Of a stretch of DNA of 64,000 bases, positions 43,844 to 52,834 are shown in pieces. Both the position numbers and the translations under genes were made by a program. Numbering within the stretch: the stretch's first letter is position 1; each line of letters begins with the position of its first letter. The stretch comes from an uncultured Cohaesibacter sp. (GTDB lineage: Bacteria > Pseudomonadota > Alphaproteobacteria > Rhizobiales > Cohaesibacteraceae), in assembly GCF_963676485.1 (NCBI RefSeq), contig NZ_OY781114.1:310001-374000 (forward strand), in the 5' to 3' direction. The notes below the pieces were generated by a model. The model did no database searches and was not told the DNA's origin. It worked only from the letters and a program-made list of their open reading frames with translations.

Positions 43844-45625
43844 ATGCAAAGCAATTTTCCCCGTCCCATTTCGTTCTGTGCGCTGCTAATCGGCCTTTGG
43901 TGCGCGATCACTCCAGCCACGGCCGAAACGATCAAGCGGATCGGCGTGCTGGACTATCTGGGGGCAAAGCATTCCCTCACCCATTGGGCGCAAACGGCGG
44001 CCAGTCTGAACGCTGCCTTTCCCGATGTGCATTTCGAGCTGGAAGCTCTGGACATCGACGGCCTTGATGCGGCCCTGTCAGCAGGCGAGCTGGATTTCGT
44101 TCTCACCAATCCGGGCAACTATGCCGAGTTGGAATTTCGCCATCATATCAGCCGCATAGCCACCGCTGAGGAAGACCAGCCGGTGGCGTCCACGCTGGTA
44201 ACGAGCCGTGATTTTGAAAGCATGGAAGATCTGGTTGGCAAGAAGCTGGCTGTGATGACAACCGAAGCTTTTGGCGGCTTTCAGGTCATCTGGGCAGAAA
44301 TGCACAAGCAGGACCCCACGCTCCCCCGCCGCGTCGAGCTGGTTCAAACGGGCTATCCCATGCAGAAGGTGGCCGAGGCGGTGCTGAACGGCAAGGCCGA
44401 TGCTGCTGTGATGCGCACCTGTACACTGGAGCTTTTGCAACAACAGAACCCGACCCGCTATGGCGCATTGCATGCCTTTGCCTTGCGCCATGACATGCCA
44501 ACAGACTGCGCGATTTCCAGTCCGATCTATCCCAACTGGCCCTTTGCCAAGACGCCCAAGACCGATGCCGCCTTCGCCAAGGCGGTCGCCGTAAAGCTCC
44601 TCAGCATAAAGGAAGGCAATCTCTGGACAGTGCCTCTCGACTATCAATCGGTCCATGACGTCTTGCGGCAATTGCAGATCGGGCCCTATGCCCGCACGGG
44701 ACCGATTTCCCTTTCCGACTTCATTGAAGATTATCGTGACTGGTTGATCATTCTGGCGGGGGCCTTGATCTTCTGGGCCATCTATTCGGTGCGCATTGAG
44801 AGCCTTGTGCGCAAGCGCACGCGGGACCTCAAGGAAGCCAACGAAAAGCTGCGGCTTGAGATGGTGGAGCGCAAACGCGCCGAAGAGGCAGATCGGCAGC
44901 ATCAACGCGAGCTGGAACATGTGGCCCGCCTCTCCATTCTGGGCGAGATGGCCTCTTCGATTGCCCACGAGCTGAACCAGCCACTGGCCGCCATTTCCAA
45001 CTATGCGCAGGGCTGCCTGTTGCGCATAAAGGCCGACCGCTTCAGCCGCGAAGACATGGAGTTGGCCTCCGGCGAAATCGCCCAGCAAGCACAACGCGCA
45101 GCGGAAGTCGTAAAGCGCATACGGGCTTTCGTGCGCAAGAAGGAATCCAGACCCGTCACCATCACCGTGCCCGAACTTGTGGAAGATTGCGCTGCAGTCT
45201 ATGCAGCATCGGCCAACCGCGCCGGAGTGCGCGTGATACTCGATCTGGCACCCGGCTTGCCCCCTCTCCGCGTTGACCCTATCCAGATCCAGCAGGTGGT
45301 GCTTAATTTGGTTCAGAATGCCATCGACGCGATGAGCGCGGAGGCAACGGAGCGCCGCGAAGCCATCCTCTCGGTGCGCGAGAAGGAAGAAGGGGGGCGT
45401 GGCATATTGCTCAGCGTGCGCGATTTTGGCCATGGCATGGATACAGAAGGTCTTGGCCATTTCGCAGAAGCCTTTTATACCACCAAGACCGAGGGAATCG
45501 GATTGGGGCTGGCGCTCAGCCGGTCGATTGTCGAAGCCCATGGCGGCTCTATGCGCGCCTTTACCCCATCGTACGGAACAGGACTTGAAGTGGCGATCTG
45601 GCTGCCTGCAGGAGAGAATGCATGA
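43844..45625 (+). CDS. ttrS: Sensor histidine kinase TtrS (tetrathionate sensing)
   Basis: A 593-residue membrane kinase. A signal/anchor (1-27) leads into a periplasmic PhnD-like binding domain (about 30-295, 'IGVLDYLGAKHSLTHWAQTA', 'DFVLTNPGNYAELE'). A membrane segment follows at about 303-322, then a coiled-coil linker, HisKA with the phosphorylated His of 'SSIAHELNQPLAAIS' (about 375), and an HATPase domain ('NLVQNAIDAM', 'DFGHGMD', 'GIGLGLALSRSIVEAHGG'). This architecture and the neighbouring ttrBCA genes identify it as TtrS, which detects tetrathionate. It overlaps ttrR by four bases. Confidence 0.9.
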   Translation: MQSNFPRPISFCALLIGLWCAITPATAETIKRIGVLDYLGAKHSLTHWAQTAASLNAAFPDVHFELEALDIDGLDAALSAGELDFVLTNPGNYAELEFRHHISRIATAEEDQPVASTLVTSRDFESMEDLVGKKLAVMTTEAFGGFQVIWAEMHKQDPTLPRRVELVQTGYPMQKVAEAVLNGKADAAVMRTCTLELLQQQNPTRYGALHAFALRHDMPTDCAISSPIYPNWPFAKTPKTDAAFAKAVAVKLLSIKEGNLWTVPLDYQSVHDVLRQLQIGPYARTGPISLSDFIEDYRDWLIILAGALIFWAIYSVRIESLVRKRTRDLKEANEKLRLEMVERKRAEEADRQHQRELEHVARLSILGEMASSIAHELNQPLAAISNYAQGCLLRIKADRFSREDMELASGEIAQQAQRAAEVVKRIRAFVRKKESRPVTITVPELVEDCAAVYAASANRAGVRVILDLAPGLPPLRVDPIQIQQVVLNLVQNAIDAMSAEATERREAILSVREKEEGGRGILLSVRDFGHGMDTEGLGHFAEAFYTTKTEGIGLGLALSRSIVEAHGGSMRAFTPSYGTGLEVAIWLPAGENA

Positions 45626-46239
45626 GTGAAGACGGGATCATTCACATCGTTGACGATGACCGAGCGGTGCGTGACGGACTCGGCTTCATGCTGTCTTCGC
45701 TTGGTCTCACCATCGAAACCCACAGCTCGGCATCTGAATTGCTCGAGCGGCTCGATGGTGCCGTCATCGGCTGCATTCTGGCTGATGTGCGCATGCCCGG
45801 CATGACGGGGTTGGAGCTGCTGGATGAATTGAAACGCCGCGCCTGTGCCCTGCCTGTCATCATCATCACCGCCCACGCGGATGTGCCCATGGCCGTGCGT
45901 GCCATCCAATCCGGCGCCAAGGATTTCTTTGAAAAGCCGGTCAATGGCATGGCACTGGTGGAACGCATCAACGAAGCTCTCAAGGAGGCGCGTGCCAGCG
46001 CCGAGGATGAGGCTCTTAAAGCCTCCATCGCCAGTCGGATCGAAAGCCTCACAGGCCGCGAGGTTGATGTCGCCCGCGCCATCATGGATGGCAAACAGAA
46101 CAAACAGATTGCGGCTGATCTTGGCATCAGCCTCAAAACGGTAGAAATCCACCGCCACAACCTGATGGCCAAGATGGAAGCCACGACGCCCGCCGATCTG
46201 GTGCGGCAGCTTGTCACAGCCAATTGGGACAAGATTTAG
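45622..46239 (+). CDS. ttrR: Response regulator TtrR (FixJ/LuxR type)
   Basis: A 205-residue regulator with a receiver domain (acidic pair 'VDDDRAVR', phosphorylated Asp in 'CILADVRMPGM' at about 55, Lys in 'FFEKPVN') and a LuxR-type HTH ('LTGREVDVARAIMDGKQNKQIAADLGISLKTVEIHRHNLMAKM'). In Salmonella TtrR activates ttrBCA when TtrS senses tetrathionate. A 20-base inverted repeat overlapping its stop codon is a candidate binding site ahead of ttrB. Confidence 0.92.
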   Translation: MSEDGIIHIVDDDRAVRDGLGFMLSSLGLTIETHSSASELLERLDGAVIGCILADVRMPGMTGLELLDELKRRACALPVIIITAHADVPMAVRAIQSGAKDFFEKPVNGMALVERINEALKEARASAEDEALKASIASRIESLTGREVDVARAIMDGKQNKQIAADLGISLKTVEIHRHNLMAKMEATTPADLVRQLVTANWDKI

Positions 46240-46254
46240 GGGTTACCCCCTAAA
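46235..46254. promoter_or_regulatory. Inverted repeat at the ttrR end / ttrB upstream region
   Basis: TTTAGGGG (46235-46242), four bases, CCCCTAAA (46247-46254): perfect eight-base arms. It covers the ttrR stop and lies about 190 bases before ttrB. It could bind TtrR, or weakly terminate. The rest of the 201-base gap has a CT-dinucleotide run (about 46285-46298) and a distant GGGTCTC/GAGACCC pair (46303-46309, 46366-46372). Confidence 0.45.
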
Positions 46255-46440
46255 GGCCTTGGGTTTGGCCTGATTCACTCCATTTCTCTCTCTCTCTAGG
46301 CTGGGTCTCAGACCCGGCCGCCCTTCTTGCCTCTTCCTTTTGATGTGCAAGGGGACGGTCCTTGAGAGACCCAACGCCCTTTCTCGTCAGTCACGGCTCC
46401 ATCGAAGACTGGCGCACAGGGTGGAGTGAAAGGACCAGCC

Positions 46441-47205
46441 ATGGACAGTTCTCGTCGCCAATTTCTTGGAGCGATCGGACAGGTGAGCATTGGTGCAGCG
46501 GCCACGGTCGCAGGTGCCAATAGTGCCGCAGCGGCCACCAGTTCGAGCGCCGATACATCAAAGCCGACCGGCCCCAAATGGGGCATGGTCGTCGACCTGC
46601 GCAAATGCATTGGCTGTCAGGCCTGCACTGTGGCCTGCATCATGGAGAATGCAGTGCCGGAGGATGCCTTCCGCACCCATGTTTCTGTTTATGAAGTCGT
46701 CAAGGAAGGGCGCGATCCGGCGATGGTGATGCTGCCAAGGCTCTGCAACCATTGCGACGAACCGCCTTGCGTCGAGGTCTGCCCGGTCGAAGCGACCTAC
46801 AAGAAGGAAGGCACCGGCGAGGTGCTGGTGGATGCTTCGCGCTGCGTTGGCTGCGCCTATTGCGTTCAGGCCTGCCCTTATGATGCCCGCTTCATCAATC
46901 ACGAGACCCAGACCGCCGACAAATGCACCTTCTGCATTCATCGCACTGAAGCGGGGCTGCTTCCGGCCTGCGTCGAAACCTGCGTTGGCGGCGCGCGCAT
47001 CTTTGGTGATCTCAATGATCCCGAGAGCACGGTATCGCGCCTGCTCAAGGAGCATGAGGTTTCCGTTTTGAGGCCGGAAATGCATACCGCTCCCAATGTC
47101 TATTATATCGGGCTGGACGAAGCGCTGGATGGGCGCGTAGCAGGCGAAGCAGCCTATCGTCCTCCGCTCACGACCAATCTTGACCATCACGAGGAGGGCC
47201 GGTGA
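46441..47205 (+). CDS. ttrB: Tetrathionate reductase iron-sulfur subunit TtrB
   Basis: A 254-residue Tat-exported ferredoxin-like protein. The signal has 'SSRRQFLGA'. Four [4Fe-4S] cysteine groups are visible: 'CIGCQACTVAC', 'CNHCDEPPCVEVCP', 'CVGCAYCVQACP' and 'CTFCIHRTEAGLLPACVETC'. It passes electrons from the TtrC quinol oxidase to the catalytic TtrA on the periplasmic side. The ATG at 46441 has AAAGGA six bases before it; the upstream GTG at 46426 is not needed. Confidence 0.92.
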   Translation: MDSSRRQFLGAIGQVSIGAAATVAGANSAAAATSSSADTSKPTGPKWGMVVDLRKCIGCQACTVACIMENAVPEDAFRTHVSVYEVVKEGRDPAMVMLPRLCNHCDEPPCVEVCPVEATYKKEGTGEVLVDASRCVGCAYCVQACPYDARFINHETQTADKCTFCIHRTEAGLLPACVETCVGGARIFGDLNDPESTVSRLLKEHEVSVLRPEMHTAPNVYYIGLDEALDGRVAGEAAYRPPLTTNLDHHEEGR

Positions 47206-48320
47206 TGCAAATTCATGAGCTTGTTGGTGCCGTCCATGAAGCCGCCTGGCTGCCTTGGGCCGTGCAATATTTCTTCCTCATCGGCATGTCTACGACGGCC
47301 CTGTTTCTAACCTTCCCTGCCTTTGTTCTGGGACGGAAGACCTCCCTGCCCCATGCCCGGCTGGCGCTGATCACAGCGATAACGACCGGCATTTCAGGTC
47401 CGATTGCGCTGCTCGCAGATTTGCATCAGCCGGGCCGTTTCTGGGAATTCTTCGTCTATACCCACGCCACCTCATGGATGGCATGGGGCGCCTGGATCGT
47501 CTCGGCCTATGTGACCCTGCTGCTGCTTTATGCGTGGGCAGTGAACCGCCCTGCCTTCTATCGCTGGGGCGAAGATGACTGGCGTTTTGCATGGCTTTTC
47601 CGCCTTCTCGCCTTCGGCAGTCCGGCCAATGGCTTTACCCGCCTCATAGGCATTGGCGCTGGCGTTGCTGCACTTGGCATCCTTACCTATACCGGCATGG
47701 AAGTGGCCGTGGTCTATTCCCGTCCGCTCTGGCATACACCGCTATTGCCTCTGCAATTTGCAGCCACTGGCGCGGTTGGGGCTCTTGGCGTCATGCTCAT
47801 TCTTGGGCGCTTGTTTGCCACCGGCCCTGTGGTTGAAGCCAGAATGAACCGCATGCTGGCACTTGCTCTTGGTGTGGTCGCCATCATCGGTGCGCTTTGG
47901 TTCGCCGTGGCCTTCTCGGGCATCAGCCAGAGCCATACCGAAGCTCTCGCCTCTGTTGCCGGCTTCACCGTTTGGCAGCGGATCGCCCTTTGGGCTGCGG
48001 CGGCTATCGTTGTTCCCTTTGTCATCGCGCTGGCGCAGCCAGCCCGTTCAGGCTGGGTTACGGGGCTTATCGCCATTCACGCCGCATGGATGTTCCGCTG
48101 GACCGTCTTCATGGGCGGGCAGGCCGTACCAAAGGTCGGCTCGGGCCTTTATGACGCCCTTATGCCCACCGGCATCGAAGGCCTCATGGGCGTGATCGGC
48201 ACCTTCGGGCTCTGGATCTTCCTGCTCATTCTTTACACCACCTTTGTGCCCTGGGCCGAGGCAGAGCTGCCTGACGATGCGTCAGCCCCCTCTTCCGCCC
48301 AAACCGCCCGCACTGTCTGA
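47205..48320 (+). CDS. ttrC: Tetrathionate reductase membrane subunit TtrC (NrfD/PsrC family)
   Basis: A 371-residue polytopic protein with nine or so membrane segments and NrfD-like features such as 'PIALLADLHQPGRFWEFFVYTHATSWMAWGAW' and 'RLIGIGAGVAALGILTYTGMEVAVV'. It anchors the complex and oxidises menaquinol or ubiquinol. The ATG overlaps the ttrB stop (TGATG) with GGAGGG upstream; a GTG directly before it is less likely. Confidence 0.92.
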   Translation: MQIHELVGAVHEAAWLPWAVQYFFLIGMSTTALFLTFPAFVLGRKTSLPHARLALITAITTGISGPIALLADLHQPGRFWEFFVYTHATSWMAWGAWIVSAYVTLLLLYAWAVNRPAFYRWGEDDWRFAWLFRLLAFGSPANGFTRLIGIGAGVAALGILTYTGMEVAVVYSRPLWHTPLLPLQFAATGAVGALGVMLILGRLFATGPVVEARMNRMLALALGVVAIIGALWFAVAFSGISQSHTEALASVAGFTVWQRIALWAAAAIVVPFVIALAQPARSGWVTGLIAIHAAWMFRWTVFMGGQAVPKVGSGLYDALMPTGIEGLMGVIGTFGLWIFLLILYTTFVPWAEAELPDDASAPSSAQTARTV

Positions 48321-48331
48321 GGAGAAAGCCC

Positions 48332-51300
48332 ATGTCAACACGTCGCAACATATTGAAGGGCGCCGTCGCTATCGGAGCGCTGGGCGCGTTCGCTGCAGGC
48401 TATGCCGAGCCAGTGAAAAAGATCGCTCGAGGCAAATGGTCCGGCAAGGTGCCACGCAAGCATCTTACCGGCAATGCACCGAAACCGGAATATAAGGTGG
48501 CTGCCAACGGCGACATCGAACTCAACCCCGATCAGGCCGTGAGCTACGCCATGTGCATTGGCTGCACCACCATGTGCGGGGTGCGGGTGCGGGTCGACAA
48601 GGCCCAAAACAAGGTTCTGCGCGTTTCGGGCAACCCATATAACCCGCTCAGTACCACCCATTTTCTACCCTATGAAACCCCAGTCCGCGAGAGCCTTGCT
48701 GCTCTGGGGCTGCCGGGTGAAGGGGATGGCATGTTGCGCCGCTCCACCGCTTGCGGGCGCGGTAATGCGGTGCTTGATCAGATTGACAATCCCCGTCGGG
48801 TGCTCAAGCCTTTGAAGCGCGTCGGCCCGCGCGGCTCCGGCCAATGGGAGACCATCAGCTTTGAGCAGCTTGTCGAAGAAGTTGTCGAGGGCGGAGACCT
48901 GTTTGGTGAAGGCAAGGTGGCCGGACTGCGCGAAATCCGCGACCTGGAAACCCCCATCAAGGCCGATGCCCCTGAGTTGGGGCCGCGCGCCAATGGCGTT
49001 GTCATGCTCAGCTCGGTCAATGATGGCCGCGACAACATGAATCTGCGCTGGCTCAAAAAGGCCTATGGCTCGACCAACTATGCCCGCCACGGCTCCTATT
49101 GTGGTGGCTCCTATCGCTCCGGTTCCGGCGCCATGTTCGGCAATGTGAAGAAGATGCCCCACGCCAAGCCGGACTTTGAAGAAGCCGAATTCATCATTTT
49201 CATTGGCACTGCGCCGGGCAACGCGGGCAACCCCTTCAAGCGCATCGGTGCGCTTGTGGCCGAAGCTCGCAGTGATGGCAAGCTGGATTATGTGGTCATC
49301 GATCCGGTGCTCAACCATGCCCAGAATGGACCATCGGGGGATCGCTCACGCTGGCTGCCGATTGTTCCGGGCACGGATGGCGCTCTTGCCATGGGCATGA
49401 TGCGCTGGATGTTCAAGAATGATCGCATCAACAAGGACTATCTTGCCCAGCCGTCCAAAGGTGCGGCCATGGCGGCGGGTGAAGCCAACTGGAGCAACGC
49501 CACCCATCTTGTCATCGTTGACGAAGACCATCCACGCATGGGCAAACTGCTGCGCGGCACGGACATGGGGATTGAACTGGTTGAAGAGGCGAAAGCCTAT
49601 GACGACAGCGACCCTTACATGGTTGCGTCCGAGAATGGCCCCGTGCCGGTTGGCGATCAATCGGCGCCGCTGTTCTTTGATGGCACAATAGAAGGCAAGG
49701 ACGGGCCGATCGCGGTCAAGACCAGCCTTACTCTTCTGCGCGAGGAAGCCGAGCGTCTGAGCTATGAGGACTATTCCGCGGCCTGCGGCATTCCGGTTGA
49801 AACCATCACGGGCCTTGCCAATGAATTTACCAACCATGGCCGCAAGGCTGCTGTCAACACCCATGGCGGCATGATGAGCGGCTCGGGCTTCTACAATGCC
49901 TTTGCCCTGATGATGCTCAACACCCTGATTGGCAATCTCAACTGGAAGGGCGGCACCATCATGCTGGGGGGCTGGTATCCAGACACTAATGGACCAGCCT
50001 ATGATCTGGCCAAGGTGAAGGGTGGCGTCAAACCAAGGGGACTGCCACTGGGGCGCAACGTGCCTTACGAGAAGACCTCCGAATTCAAGGCCAAGAAAGC
50101 GGCGGGCAAGGCCTTCCCTGCCGATGGACCTTGGTATCCCAATGCACCGGGGCTGGCGACCGAATGGTTCTCCTCCATGGTCAATGGCTACCCGTATAAT
50201 ATCGAGGCTCTGATCCTGCGCAACGCCAACCCGATCTATGGCATCGCGGGCATCGAGCATCTGGTTCCCAAGTTGAAGGACCCGAAGGTGGTACCGCTGA
50301 TCATCTCGATTGATCCTTTCATCAATGAGAGCACGGCCCTTGCCGATTATATCGTGCCGGATACGGTGATGTATGAAAGCTGGGGCTTTGTGAAGCCATG
50401 GAGCGGCGTGCCCACCAAGGTCACCACCGCACGCTGGCCGGTGGTCGACCCCAAGGTCGCCAGAACAGCCGACGGCGTGCCGATTGATGTGGACATGTTC
50501 CTCATTGCCACGGCCAAGCGCATGGGGCTGCCGGGCTTTGGCGACGAAGCAATCCCCGACAAGGATGGCACCATGCATCCGCTCAATCGGCCGGAGGATT
50601 TCTACCTGCGGGGCGCGGTGAATGTGGCAACAGTCGGCGGCGCGTCCGTGCCGGATGCCAGCGACGATGACCTGATGGTTTCGGGTGTTGACCGCATCCG
50701 CGATCAGCTGGAAGCCACCCTCAAGCCGGACGAATGGCGCAAGGCGGCGGCAATCTATGCCAAGGGCGGACGTTATGAGAATAAGGACAAGAGTTACAAG
50801 CAGGAGCAAAGCGCCCACCCCTTTAGCAAGCCGATGCTTGTCTATAACGAAGGGATCGGCAGCACCCGCAATGCCATGACAGGCAAACGCTCTCCCGGCG
50901 TGCCCACATGGCGCGAGGCCGAGTTTGCCGATGGTAGCAAGGTGGCCGAGGTCTACCCAAAGAACGATTGGCCGATCAAGGTGATCAGCTTCAAATCGCC
51001 GTTGCAGAATTCCTATTCTGTCGGGGCCAAGACGCTTCTGAGGATCGTTGCGACCAATACCCTCAATATCGGCCGCGATGTGGCCGAGAGCCACGGTATT
51101 GCAACCGGCGACAAGGTGCGCCTTACCACGCCGGGTGGCAGCATTGAGAGCGTTGCCGTGGTGCGGGATGGCGTCGTGCCGGGCACAGTGGCCATCGAGC
51201 ATGGCTTTGGCCATCGTCGCTTTGGCGCGGCCGACATCACGATTGACGGCGTCACCATGCCTGCCGACCCACGACAGGCCAGCGGCGTGTTGCATAATGA

Positions 51301-51409
51301 TCTGGGGCTGATCGACCCGACCCGCTCCAAACCGGGCGTTTGGGTGGATCCGATCTCGGGAGCGGCAGTGCGTCAGGGCCTGCCCGCGAAACTCGAAAAG
51401 CTCGCTTGA
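48332..51409 (+). CDS. ttrA: Tetrathionate reductase catalytic subunit TtrA (molybdopterin enzyme)
   Basis: A 1025-residue molybdopterin oxidoreductase, matching the long TtrA type. It has a Tat signal ('TRRNILKGAVAIGALGAF'), an N-terminal [4Fe-4S] site (Cys 75, 78, 82 in 'CIGCTTMC' and Cys 141 in 'STACGRGN'), and the probable Mo-ligand Cys at about 257 in 'HGSYCGGSYRSG'. The C-terminal molydop-binding domain includes 'ADKVRLTTPGG'-like 'GDKVRLTTPGG'. It reduces tetrathionate to thiosulfate in the periplasm. It is last in the ttr operon. Confidence 0.94.
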   Translation: MSTRRNILKGAVAIGALGAFAAGYAEPVKKIARGKWSGKVPRKHLTGNAPKPEYKVAANGDIELNPDQAVSYAMCIGCTTMCGVRVRVDKAQNKVLRVSGNPYNPLSTTHFLPYETPVRESLAALGLPGEGDGMLRRSTACGRGNAVLDQIDNPRRVLKPLKRVGPRGSGQWETISFEQLVEEVVEGGDLFGEGKVAGLREIRDLETPIKADAPELGPRANGVVMLSSVNDGRDNMNLRWLKKAYGSTNYARHGSYCGGSYRSGSGAMFGNVKKMPHAKPDFEEAEFIIFIGTAPGNAGNPFKRIGALVAEARSDGKLDYVVIDPVLNHAQNGPSGDRSRWLPIVPGTDGALAMGMMRWMFKNDRINKDYLAQPSKGAAMAAGEANWSNATHLVIVDEDHPRMGKLLRGTDMGIELVEEAKAYDDSDPYMVASENGPVPVGDQSAPLFFDGTIEGKDGPIAVKTSLTLLREEAERLSYEDYSAACGIPVETITGLANEFTNHGRKAAVNTHGGMMSGSGFYNAFALMMLNTLIGNLNWKGGTIMLGGWYPDTNGPAYDLAKVKGGVKPRGLPLGRNVPYEKTSEFKAKKAAGKAFPADGPWYPNAPGLATEWFSSMVNGYPYNIEALILRNANPIYGIAGIEHLVPKLKDPKVVPLIISIDPFINESTALADYIVPDTVMYESWGFVKPWSGVPTKVTTARWPVVDPKVARTADGVPIDVDMFLIATAKRMGLPGFGDEAIPDKDGTMHPLNRPEDFYLRGAVNVATVGGASVPDASDDDLMVSGVDRIRDQLEATLKPDEWRKAAAIYAKGGRYENKDKSYKQEQSAHPFSKPMLVYNEGIGSTRNAMTGKRSPGVPTWREAEFADGSKVAEVYPKNDWPIKVISFKSPLQNSYSVGAKTLLRIVATNTLNIGRDVAESHGIATGDKVRLTTPGGSIESVAVVRDGVVPGTVAIEHGFGHRRFGAADITIDGVTMPADPRQASGVLHNDLGLIDPTRSKPGVWVDPISGAAVRQGLPAKLEKLA

Positions 51410-51453
51410 CGCATCTCACTCCAAAGCCTTGGCTGTCGAGGTTCCCCCGGCAG

Positions 51454-51525
51454 CCTTCTCTCCTTCTCTCCTTCTCTCCTTCTCTCCTTCTCTCCTTCTT
51501 TCCTTCTCTCCTTCTTTCCTTCTTG
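51454..51525 (+). repeat. Tandem repeat of CCTTCTCT, nine units
   Basis: Five perfect CCTTCTCT units (51454-51493) are followed by four with one or two T changes (CCTTCTTT, CCTTCTCT, CCTTCTTT, CCTTCTTG). The repeat lies 45 bases after the ttrA stop in a polypyrimidine strand. A GGCTG/CAGCC pair just before it may be the ttrA terminator. The unit is not a multiple of three and slippage is expected. Confidence 0.9.
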
Positions 51526-51776
51526 CCCGATTGCTTTATTGCCAAGCAAAAAAGAAATGCGTCATGTCCTTCAGTGATCCCCAAAGACGCAGGGTCGACT
51601 ATGTTCGCCTGTCCCTGACGGAATGGCGACGTCATGTCGGTTGACGGTTGCCTCTTGTGCTATACGCTATGGGTGAGCATCCGATGGACGCTTCAACGCA
51701 GGCATTCAGCAGCAATTGATTATGTCCGGACCTGTTTCAAATGAGATCGAGGCAAGATCAAGGGAAGGAGAAGACA

Positions 51777-52784
51777 ATGAACAATCCCAAAACGCTTTGC
51801 GTGGCCGGAGCAAGCGGCCTTGTTGGCTCAAACATCGTCAAGGCGGCACTGGCCAAGGGATATCGTGTCAACGGCACCATGCGCGATGCCAACGATGAGA
51901 GCAAACGTCCCTATCTTATGGCGCTGCCCGAAGCTGCGGAACGCTTGACCCTCTTTTCGGCCGATAGTGCAGAAAGCACCAGTTTTGATGCCGCCCTTGA
52001 TGGTGCAGATGCCCTGTTCATCGCCTGCTTTCCACCCATCTACAAGGCCAAGGACGGGACGCCCGCTAAAGAACTGGATAGGGCAAGAGGCTATGACGAA
52101 ATTGTAAAGCCCGTCAAAGAGGGCTGTCTCAATCTGTTGGAAGCGGCGTCGCGAAAGGGCGTGAAGACCGTGCTTCTCTGCTCTTCCACTTCGAGCACGA
52201 ATCCTCCAGAGCCGGTCTCGATCAAAACCGAGGAAAATGCCATTTCCGATGCCGAGTTCCAGATGAGCGCAGGCAAATTCACCGCAGCAGAAAAGATCGT
52301 CATGGAAACCGCTGCGCGTGCCTTTTGTGATGCCCATGGCATGCGGCTCAGCATCATCCTTCCCACGATGATGCTTGGTCCGGTTATCTTGCCTCAGCAT
52401 CTGGAAGGAGATAGCCATTCCCTTATTGTTGGCCTCAACAAGGGCAAGCAGATCTTGCACAAGGAGACCCCGGCAGGCTCCATGTCACTTAGCCATATTG
52501 AAGATGTTGCAGCGCTGTTTTTGGCCGCCTATGAAACACCGAGCGCCTCAGGCCGCTATTTTGCAGTTTATGACAGTTGGCCATGGCAGGATCTCTATGC
52601 TGAATTTGCCGAATACGTCCCTTCCTCGGCAATGCCCGCACCTTTGGAAGGGATGCCAGAAGAGCCCACCCGCTTTGACTTTACGCGCAGGGACAGTCTG
52701 GGAGTGAAGATGCGCGATATCCCGACCACCATTGCCCAGATGTTCGAATGGCTCAAAACAGACCCCTTCCAGAAACGCCATTAA
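51777..52784 (+). CDS. NAD(P)-dependent extended SDR / NmrA-like reductase with altered active site
   Basis: A 335-residue Rossmann protein with 'LCVAGASGLVGSNIVKAALAKGYRVNGTMRD' at the start and 'VLLCSSTSSTNPP' in the middle, resembling dihydroflavonol/cinnamoyl-CoA reductase type extended SDRs. The expected YxxxK motif reads MSAGK at the aligned position, so the catalytic Tyr appears to be Met. The ATG at 51777 follows AAGGAG. It stands alone; function unknown. Confidence 0.75.
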   Translation: MNNPKTLCVAGASGLVGSNIVKAALAKGYRVNGTMRDANDESKRPYLMALPEAAERLTLFSADSAESTSFDAALDGADALFIACFPPIYKAKDGTPAKELDRARGYDEIVKPVKEGCLNLLEAASRKGVKTVLLCSSTSSTNPPEPVSIKTEENAISDAEFQMSAGKFTAAEKIVMETAARAFCDAHGMRLSIILPTMMLGPVILPQHLEGDSHSLIVGLNKGKQILHKETPAGSMSLSHIEDVAALFLAAYETPSASGRYFAVYDSWPWQDLYAEFAEYVPSSAMPAPLEGMPEEPTRFDFTRRDSLGVKMRDIPTTIAQMFEWLKTDPFQKRH

Positions 52785-52834
52785 GAGCCGCCAGCCTGTT
52801 CATTACGGCCTTGTTGGCGCCAGCGCCATCCCTC

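Noticed and set aside
42226-43935. Long minus-strand frame (569 codons) opposite the cytochrome gene
   Set aside because: It is antisense to a clear triheme cytochrome, has no family features, and reflects the codon bias of the real gene.
44078-45541. Minus-strand frame (487 codons) opposite ttrS
   Set aside because: Antisense shadow of a well-supported histidine kinase.
49346-51295. Long minus-strand frame (649 codons) opposite ttrA
   Set aside because: Antisense to a confident molybdopterin enzyme; His- and Arg-rich sequence without domain motifs.
51252-51635. Minus-strand frame with repeated KERRREG units
   Set aside because: It is the translation of the CCTTCTCT tandem repeat read in one phase, with no start context and overlap with the ttrA end.
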